Source: Glycomyces paridis (GTDB lineage Bacteria > Actinomycetota > Actinomycetes > Mycobacteriales > Micromonosporaceae). Taken from it: a stretch of DNA of 64,000 nucleotides. Below are positions 58,922 to 64,000 of this stretch, in pieces. The notes under the pieces were generated by a model. That model was not told the DNA's origin. It ran no database searches and was given only the letters and a program-made list of their open reading frames with translations. The stretch is from the NCBI RefSeq assembly GCF_004912155.1, contig NZ_STGX01000012.1, forward strand, positions 62,001 through 126,000. Direction: 5' to 3'. Every line of letters begins with the position of its first letter. Position 1 is the first letter of the stretch. Both the position numbers and the translations under genes were made by a program.

Positions 58922-60352
58922 CTACAGCTCGATCTCGGTGCGGTCGCCCGACCAGTCGGTGTGGAAGGTGCCCTCGCGGTCGACGCGCTTGTACGTGTGC
59001 GCGCCGAAGAAGTCCCGCTGGCCCTGGATGAGGGCCGCCGGGAGCCGCCGCGAACGCAGGCCGTCGTAGTAGGCCAGCGCGGAGGAGAAGCCCGGGGTCG
59101 GGATGCCCGCGAGCGCGGCGGTGGCGACGACGCGCCGCCACGCGTCCTGGGCGTCGGTGACGATCCTGGTGAACTCGGGCGCGGCCAGGAGGGTCGGGAG
59201 GTCGGGGTCGGAGCGCCAGGCCTCGGTGATGCGGTCGAGGAAGCGGGCGCGGATGATGCAGCCGGCGCGCCACAGGGCCGAGCAGGAGCCGAGGTCGATG
59301 TTCCAGTCGTATTCGGCGCTGGCGGCGGCGATCTGGTCGAAGCCTTGGGCGTAGGCGACGATCTTGGAGGCGTAGAGGGCCTGGCGGACGTCCTCGACGA
59401 AGTGCTCGGGGAACTGGACCTTCTCGGTGGGGCCGGTGAGGAGGTCGACGGCGCCTTCGCGTTGTTTGACGCCGGAGGAGAGGGCGCGGGCGAAGGTGGC
59501 TTCGGCGATGCCGGTCACGGGGACGCCGAGGTCGAGGGCGATCTGGACGGTCCAGCGTCCGGTGCCCTTCTGGCCGGCCTGGTCGACGATGACGTCGACG
59601 AGGGGTTTGCCGGTGGCGGCGTCGGTGTGGCCGAGGACTTCGGCGGTGACCTCGATGAGGTAGGAGTCGAGTTCGCCGGCGTTCCATTCGGAGAAGGTCT
59701 TGGCGAGGTCGGCCGGTTCGATGCCGACGCCGCGGCGCAGGAGGTCGTAGGCCTCGCCGATGAGCTGCATGTCGGAGTATTCGATGCCGTTGTGGACCAT
59801 CTTGACGAAGTGGCCGGCGCCGTCGGGGCCGAGGCGGGAGCAGCAGGGGGTGCCGTCGGGGGCTTTGGCGGCGATGGCTTCGAGGATGGGGCCGAGGGTC
59901 TCGTAGGACTCTTCGGAGCCGCCGGGCATGATCGCGGGGCCGAGGAGGGCGCCTTCTTCGCCGCCGGAGACGCCGGTGCCGACGAAGTGGAGGCCTTTCT
60001 CGCGGAGGGCGGCTTCGCGGCGGCGGGTGTTCTCGAAGTGGGCGTTGCCGCCGTCGATGATCATGTCGCCGGGTTCCATGAGGGCGGCGAGCTGGTCGAT
60101 GACGGCGTCGGTGGCGTTGCCGGCCTGGACCATGATCATGGCCTTGCGGGGGCGTTTGAGGGAGGCGACGAAGTCGGCGAGCTCCTCGGCGGGGACGAAG
60201 TCGCCTTCGTCGCCGTGGGCTTCGATGAGTTCGGTGGTCTTGGCGTGGGTGCGGTTGTAGACGGCGACGGTGAAGCCGTGGCGGGCGAAGTTCCTGGCGA
60301 GGTTCGAGCCCATGACGGCCAGCCCCACCACGCCGATGTCAGCGGTGCTCAT
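58922..60352 (-). CDS. gndA: 6-phosphogluconate dehydrogenase, decarboxylating
   Basis: 476 residues, the long NADP-dependent form. Rossmann start IGVVGLAVMGSNLARNFA, cofactor Asn-Arg-Thr (VYNRTHAKT), GGNAHFENTRRREAAL, catalytic GTGVSGGEEGALLGPAIMPG, K-x-x-H-N in FVKMVHNGIEYSDMQLI, and C-terminal EGTFHTDWSG. Oxidises 6-phosphogluconate to ribulose 5-phosphate with CO2 release in the pentose phosphate pathway. ATG 60352 with GGGAG 5 nt upstream. Single gene, closed by the 21-bp hairpin. Confidence 0.96.
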   Translation of the reverse strand: MSTADIGVVGLAVMGSNLARNFARHGFTVAVYNRTHAKTTELIEAHGDEGDFVPAEELADFVASLKRPRKAMIMVQAGNATDAVIDQLAALMEPGDMIIDGGNAHFENTRRREAALREKGLHFVGTGVSGGEEGALLGPAIMPGGSEESYETLGPILEAIAAKAPDGTPCCSRLGPDGAGHFVKMVHNGIEYSDMQLIGEAYDLLRRGVGIEPADLAKTFSEWNAGELDSYLIEVTAEVLGHTDAATGKPLVDVIVDQAGQKGTGRWTVQIALDLGVPVTGIAEATFARALSSGVKQREGAVDLLTGPTEKVQFPEHFVEDVRQALYASKIVAYAQGFDQIAAASAEYDWNIDLGSCSALWRAGCIIRARFLDRITEAWRSDPDLPTLLAAPEFTRIVTDAQDAWRRVVATAALAGIPTPGFSSALAYYDGLRSRRLPAALIQGQRDFFGAHTYKRVDREGTFHTDWSGDRTEIEL

Positions 60353-60533
60353 TCGGTCTCCCAACGTTGCGTAAGAGGTGTGCGCCCCGATTCTCGCCGG
60401 TCGGTCCGGTCGGAACGCGATCACGGCCGATCGTATCCACGCAGCGGGATCGGCGCTTGCCGACGCGGCCCGCGGGGGATCGCGGTTGCGGTGCGGGGGT
60501 TGCGGCCTCCGCCTGCGGCGGGGTCGGCGGGCC

Positions 60534-60539
60534 TAGGCT
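60534..60539 (+). promoter_or_regulatory. -10 hexamer of a leaderless promoter (cbs)
   Basis: TAGGCT exactly 6 nt before the ATG at 60546. Confidence 0.6.
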
Positions 60540-60545
60540 GTGGGG

Positions 60546-61910
60546 ATGCAGTACTTCGAATCCGTTCTGGATCTCATCGGGAACACGCCGCTGGTGAAGC
60601 TCAATTCGGTCACCGAGGGGGTGGCGGCGACCGTGCTGGCGAAGGTGGAGTACCTGAATCCGGGCGGGTCCATCAAGGACCGGATCGCGGAGCGGATGAT
60701 CGACGAGGCGGAGGCCTCGGGGGCGCTGGTGCCGGGCGGGACGATCGTGGAGCCGACGAGCGGGAACACGGGCGTGGGTTTGGCGATGGTGGCGCAGCAG
60801 CGGGGGTACGCGTGCGTGTTCGTGTGCCCGGACAAGGTGTCGGAGGACAAGCGGAACGTGCTGAAGGCGTACGGAGCGGAGGTGGTGGTGTGCCCGACGG
60901 CGGTGGACCCGGAGGACCCGCGCTCGTACTACAAGGTGTCGGATCGGCTCATCAGCGAGATCGACAAGGCGTGGAAGCCCGACCAGTACTCGAATCCGGC
61001 GAATCCGGCCTCGCATTACCACGGGACGGGCCCGGAGCTGTGGGAGCAGACGGACGGGCGGTTGACGCACCTGGTCGCGGGCGTGGGGACGGGCGGGACG
61101 ATCACGGGGATCGGCCGGTACCTCAAGGAGGTGTCGGGCGGGCGGGTGCAGGTCGTGGGCGCGGACCCGGAGGGGTCGGTGTACTCGGGCGGGACGGGTC
61201 GGCCGTACCTGGTGGAGGGCGTGGGCGAGGACTTCTGGCCGTCGAACTACGACCGGGAGCTGGCCGACCGGATCGTGGAGGTCACGGACGCGGAGTCGTT
61301 CGCGATGACGCGGCGCCTGGCGCGCGAGGAGGGCCTGCTGGTGGGCGGTTCGGCGGGGATGGCGGTGGTCGGGGCGCTGGCGGTGGCGCGGGACGCGTCG
61401 CCTGAGGACGTGATCGTGGTGGTCCTGCCCGACGGCGGGCGCGGCTACCTGTCGAAGATCTTCAACGACTCGTGGATGACCGAGTACGGGTTCATGGGCG
61501 GTTCGGGCGCGACGGCGGTGGGCGAGGTGCTGGCGCGCAAGGGCGGGGACATTCCGGAGCTGGTGCATGTGCATCCGCAGGACACGGTGCGCGAGGCGAT
61601 CGACATCATGCGCCAGTACGGGGTGAGCCAGATGCCGGTGCTGAAGGCGGAGCCGCCGGTGACCTCGGGCGAGGTGGCGGGGGCGGTGGCCGAGCGCGAC
61701 CTCATGGACGCCTTGTTCTCGGGAAAGGCGACCCTGCACGATCCGATCGAGCGGCATGTCGGGGAGGCGCTGCCGACGATCGGTTCGGGCGAGCAGGTGG
61801 AGCGGGCGGTGGCCGCGCTCCAGGACCGGGACGCGCTCATGGTGTTCGCGGAGGGGAAGCCGGTGGGGGTGCTGACGCGGCAGGACCTGCTGGGGTACAT
61901 GGAGCAATGA
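60546..61910 (+). CDS. cbs: Cystathionine beta-synthase
   Basis: 454 residues. N-terminal PLP domain: IGNTPLVKLNS, NPGGSIKDRIAERMID with the PLP Lys, EPTSGNTGVGLAMVAQQRG phosphate/substrate loop, GVGTGGTITGIGRYL. C-terminal tandem CBS domains (~335-450): DTVREAIDIMRQYGVSQMPV and IGSGEQVERAVAALQDRDALMVF. Condenses serine and homocysteine in reverse transsulfuration; the CBS pair regulates activity. The start is set at ATG 60546 rather than GTG 60540 because TAGGCT lies 6 nt before the ATG. Confidence 0.93.
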   Translation: MQYFESVLDLIGNTPLVKLNSVTEGVAATVLAKVEYLNPGGSIKDRIAERMIDEAEASGALVPGGTIVEPTSGNTGVGLAMVAQQRGYACVFVCPDKVSEDKRNVLKAYGAEVVVCPTAVDPEDPRSYYKVSDRLISEIDKAWKPDQYSNPANPASHYHGTGPELWEQTDGRLTHLVAGVGTGGTITGIGRYLKEVSGGRVQVVGADPEGSVYSGGTGRPYLVEGVGEDFWPSNYDRELADRIVEVTDAESFAMTRRLAREEGLLVGGSAGMAVVGALAVARDASPEDVIVVVLPDGGRGYLSKIFNDSWMTEYGFMGGSGATAVGEVLARKGGDIPELVHVHPQDTVREAIDIMRQYGVSQMPVLKAEPPVTSGEVAGAVAERDLMDALFSGKATLHDPIERHVGEALPTIGSGEQVERAVAALQDRDALMVFAEGKPVGVLTRQDLLGYMEQ

Positions 61911-61914
61911 GCGT

Positions 61915-61959
61915 TTGACAGTCGCGAGGACACGACCTTAATATAAGTTAGAACTTATA
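61915..61959 (+). promoter_or_regulatory. Promoter with overlapping ArsR-type operator
   Basis: TTGACA (61915-61920), 18-nt spacer, TAATAT (61939-61944). A perfect palindrome TATAAGTT-AG-AACTTATA (61942-61959) covers the end of the -10 and the transcription start, so binding would block transcription. GGAGG of the first gene follows at once. Confidence 0.85.
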
Positions 61960-61971
61960 CAAGGAGGAGTC

Positions 61972-62628
61972 ATGCCCGATTTCAACGACCCGATCGCGTC
62001 CGCCGGGATGGTGGCGCGCGAGATCCGCACCGGCCTGCGCGACGGCGCCGCCACGAAGGTCCTCGTCGCGCGCCGGACCTACCGCGCCGACCGGGCCGAC
62101 GTGTGGGACGCCCTCACCAGCCCCGAGCGGCTCCCGCGCTGGTTCCAGCCGGTGAGCGGCGACCTCGAGGTCGGCGGGCGCTACCAGTTCGAGGCCCAGG
62201 CCGGCGGCACTATCGAGCACTGCGAGGCCCCCGAGCTGCTGGCCGTGACCTGGGAGTTCGGCGGCGGCGTCTCCTGGCTCGAGGTGCGCTTGAGCGACGA
62301 GGGCGCCGCCACGGTGCTCGAACTCGTCCACGAGGCCCCCGTCGACCCCGAGCTGTGGCGCCAGTACGGGCCCGGCGCGGTCGGCATCGGCTGGGACGGC
62401 CTCCTGCACAGCCTCGGCTACCACCTCGCCACCACCGCCTCGCTCGACTCCGAGGAGTGGGAGCGGTGGATGACCGGCCCCGAGGGCGTCGCCTACGCGC
62501 GCCTCCTCGGCGACGCCTGGGGCGCCGCGGCGATCGGCGACGGGGACGACCCCGACGAGGCCAAGGCCGCCGTCGACGCCGTCGTCGCCTTCTACACCGT
62601 GCCGCCGGAGGAGGCCGGGCAAGCGTGA
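61972..62628 (+). CDS. SRPBCC/AHSA1-domain protein
   Basis: 218 residues. START-like SRPBCC fold: VARRTYRADRADVWDALTSPERLPRWF, GRYQFEAQAGGTIEHCEAPELLAVTWEF and GWDGLLHSLGYHLA. Members bind small hydrophobic ligands or chaperone clients. ATG with AAGGAGGAG upstream. It is followed by an ArsR regulator overlapping by 4 nt; SRPBCC-ArsR pairs are common, the regulator controlling both genes. Ligand unknown. Confidence 0.88.
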   Translation: MPDFNDPIASAGMVAREIRTGLRDGAATKVLVARRTYRADRADVWDALTSPERLPRWFQPVSGDLEVGGRYQFEAQAGGTIEHCEAPELLAVTWEFGGGVSWLEVRLSDEGAATVLELVHEAPVDPELWRQYGPGAVGIGWDGLLHSLGYHLATTASLDSEEWERWMTGPEGVAYARLLGDAWGAAAIGDGDDPDEAKAAVDAVVAFYTVPPEEAGQA

Positions 62629-63041
62629 GCGCCGACGCCGCCCTCGACGCGCTCGGCGACCCGGTGCGCCGCAGGATCATGGAGCTCCTGGGGGAGGGCG
62701 ACCGGCCCGCCGGGGCGATCGTCCTCGCCCTCGCCGAGCGGCCCGTGTCCGGCGGCAGGGCCCGCGGCGGGATCTCCCAGCCCGCGGTCTCCCAGCACCT
62801 CAAGGTCCTGCGCGAGGCCGGGCTCGTCACCGTCCGCGCCGAGGGCGCCAAGCGCGTCTACGGCGTCGACGAGACGGGCCTGGCCGCGGTCCAGGAGTGG
62901 CTGGCCCGGTTCGCCGACGGCTTCGCCGGGCCGCTCGACGCCCTGGCGACCGAACTCGCGCGCGGGCGGCGGGAACGGCGCATCGCCGGGCAGACCGGCC
63001 GCGCCCAGCGCCCCGACGAGCGCCGGTCCGGGGTCGCCTGA
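62625..63041 (+). CDS. ArsR-family transcriptional regulator
   Basis: 138 residues from a GTG overlapping the upstream stop (GTGA). Winged helix-turn-helix: LDALGDPVRRRIMELLGEG, then GGISQPAVSQHLKVLREAGL recognition helix and VTVRAEGAKRVYGVDE wing. No Cys, so no thiol metal site of the ArsR/SmtB kind; it belongs to the group paired with AHSA1 proteins. The palindrome over the operon promoter is its likely autoregulatory site. Confidence 0.9.
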   Translation: MSADAALDALGDPVRRRIMELLGEGDRPAGAIVLALAERPVSGGRARGGISQPAVSQHLKVLREAGLVTVRAEGAKRVYGVDETGLAAVQEWLARFADGFAGPLDALATELARGRRERRIAGQTGRAQRPDERRSGVA

Positions 63042-63063
63042 GCGGCCCCGCAATAGGAATGAT

Positions 63064-63125
63064 TCCGACTCATTCGGTTGGGCCGCTTGCGAAGGCGCGA
63101 CCCAAACCGGGCGAGTCGGTTTTTT
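63064..63125 (+). terminator. Intrinsic terminator with T6
   Basis: Outer arms CCGACTC (63064-63070) and GAGTCGG (63113-63119), inner arms near CGGTTGGG and CCCAAACCG, then TTTTTT (63120-63125). One of few terminators here with a real U tract. Confidence 0.88.
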
Positions 63126-63139
63126 CGTCCCCGGCGAGC

Positions 63140-63201
63140 TTGACAAGCGGCCGTGTCGGACGACACTATTAGGGAGCTATATTTAGGAATCTTTAAATAT
63201 A
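63140..63201 (+). promoter_or_regulatory. Chitinase promoter and leader with two palindromes
   Basis: TTGACA (63140-63145), 18-nt spacer, CACTAT (63164-63169). GTGTCG-GA-CGACAC (63153-63166) is a perfect palindrome inside the spacer and -10. In the leader TATATTTA (63178-63185) pairs with TAAATATA (63194-63201) just before the ribosome-binding site GGAGG. Confidence 0.65.
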
Positions 63202-63211
63202 TGGAGGTCCC

Positions 63212-64000
63212 TTGCGACGCACCCGCAGAGCGGCGATCACCGCCGCCACCGCCCTCGCGACGGCGGTCGCCGCCGTGGCCGTCCCCCTGCTCTTCTCCCA
63301 AGGCGCCGGCGCCCAGGCCGTCTGCGACGGCGAGGCCTGGCAGTCGACCGAGATCTACACCGGCGGCGACCTCGTCAGCCACCAGGACCGCGAGTACCGC
63401 GCCAAGTGGTGGACCACCGGCGAGACCCCCGGCACCACCGGCGAATGGGGCGTCTGGCAGGACCTCGGCGCCTGCGACGGCGCCGAGCCGACCACGCCGC
63501 CCACCGACGAGCCCACCACCGACGAACCGACGACCGAGGAGCCGACCGACCCGCCGACCGACCCGCCCGGCGGCGGCAACGCGCTGCTCACCGGCTACTG
63601 GCACAACTTCGACAACGGCTCGGGCGTCATGGAGCTGGGCGAGGTCCCCGCCTCGTACGACATCATCGCCATCGCCTTCGCCGAGTCCACCACCACGCCC
63701 GGACAGGTCGATTTCGCGCTCGACGCGAGCCTGACGAACGCCGGGTACACCGAGGCCGAGTTCAAGGCCGACATCGCCGCGATCAAGGCCCAGGGCCGGC
63801 ACGTGGTCATCTCCGTCGGCGGCGAGAAGGGCAACGTCACCGTCAACTCCGCGGCCACCGCGTCCGCGTTCAGCGCCTCGGTGCTCTCGCTCATGGGCGA
63901 GTACGGCTTCGACGGCGTCGACATCGACCTGGAGCACGGCATCAACGCCGACGCCCTGGAGACGGCGATCCGTTCGATCCGCGCCGGCTACGGCGCCGGC
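63212..64000 (+). CDS. Secreted GH18 chitinase with chitin-binding module (3' end cut)
   Basis: 263 codons are present before the window ends. TTG start with GGAGG 4 nt upstream. Signal peptide (RRTRRAAITAATALATAVAAV, cleavage near GAQA). Residues ~37-88 form a CBM5/12-like chitin-binding module (WQSTEIYTGGDLVSHQ, YRAKWWTTGETPG, WGVWQDLGAC) with exposed Trp. A Thr/Pro/Glu linker leads to a glycoside hydrolase 18 domain (LLTGYWHNFDNG, VVISVGGEKGNV) with the catalytic DGVDIDLE motif, E241 as acid/base. It releases chitooligosaccharides outside the cell. Confidence 0.92.
   Translation, partial: MRRTRRAAITAATALATAVAAVAVPLLFSQGAGAQAVCDGEAWQSTEIYTGGDLVSHQDREYRAKWWTTGETPGTTGEWGVWQDLGACDGAEPTTPPTDEPTTDEPTTEEPTDPPTDPPGGGNALLTGYWHNFDNGSGVMELGEVPASYDIIAIAFAESTTTPGQVDFALDASLTNAGYTEAEFKADIAAIKAQGRHVVISVGGEKGNVTVNSAATASAFSASVLSLMGEYGFDGVDIDLEHGINADALETAIRSIRAGYGAG

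Overview
The window is a stretch of a very GC-rich actinomycete chromosome (GC third positions, many GTG/TTG starts, ATGA/GTGA stop-start overlaps, leaderless promoters). Gene content (actinobacterial tad pilus locus, CrgA, class E sortase, DnaE1, DUF4192, DUF4244) fits the Micromonosporales/Glycomycetales part of the phylum; I cannot name a genus. No rRNA, tRNA, CRISPR array, IS element or prophage was seen. The ppiA-rhomboid-crgA-sortase-pabA run resembles the conserved neighbourhood close to oriC in many actinobacteria, and two intergenic pairs of DnaA boxes occur, but dnaA, gyrB and oriC are not in the window.

Layout. 0-8.5 kb: a cut-off thioredoxin/NHL gene, a membrane-anchored LppU-like protein, a branched-chain 2-oxoacid dehydrogenase operon (bkdABC, minus strand), two orphan proteins and a dimethylarginine hydrolase-type enzyme. 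8.7-14.7 kb: one minus-strand tad operon (ssd-tadA-two small ORFs-tadB-tadC-pilin-tadE-tadE-like), nearly every gene overlapping the next. 15-26 kb: aldose epimerase, citrate synthase, a Tat-exported PIG-L deacetylase with a propeller, serC, sulfotransferase, fructosamine kinase, moaA-moaD, a miniature UvrD-like ATPase and a ParA/MinD-like ATPase. 27-34 kb: a TetR regulator divergent from a cobalamin-riboswitch operon. 34-44.5 kb: formylglycine-generating-enzyme-like protein, DoxX, a CMD-fold protein without its cysteines, dnaE, an XRE regulator, DUF4192, mobA, rhomboid, ppiA. 45-64 kb: aminotransferase, PEBP-thiolase pair, crgA, sortase, pabA, YihY, a two-component system, a toxin-antitoxin-like pair, three tandem NUDIX genes, gnd, cbs, an SRPBCC-ArsR operon and the start of a GH18 chitinase.

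The most interesting system is at 27.7-33.8 kb. A B12 riboswitch leads five tightly spaced genes: a secreted, membrane-anchored alpha/alpha-barrel protein; a secreted, membrane-anchored DUF4430 (transcobalamin C-domain-like) protein; and an ECF transporter (T, fused double ATPase, S). The first two together reproduce the two-domain architecture of animal intrinsic factor/transcobalamin as two separate polypeptides. The natural reading is a cobalamin capture-and-import machine with a split surface receptor. The B12 switch is seen directly in the sequence; cobalamin binding by the two surface proteins is inference.

Other points: a conserved ~70-bp intergenic element present twice, each time just 3' of a gene; a 23-bp identical G-rich element present twice; hepta- and octanucleotide tandem repeats around mobA; and ten genes whose start codon lies exactly 6 nt after a -10-like hexamer, indicating widespread leaderless transcription.
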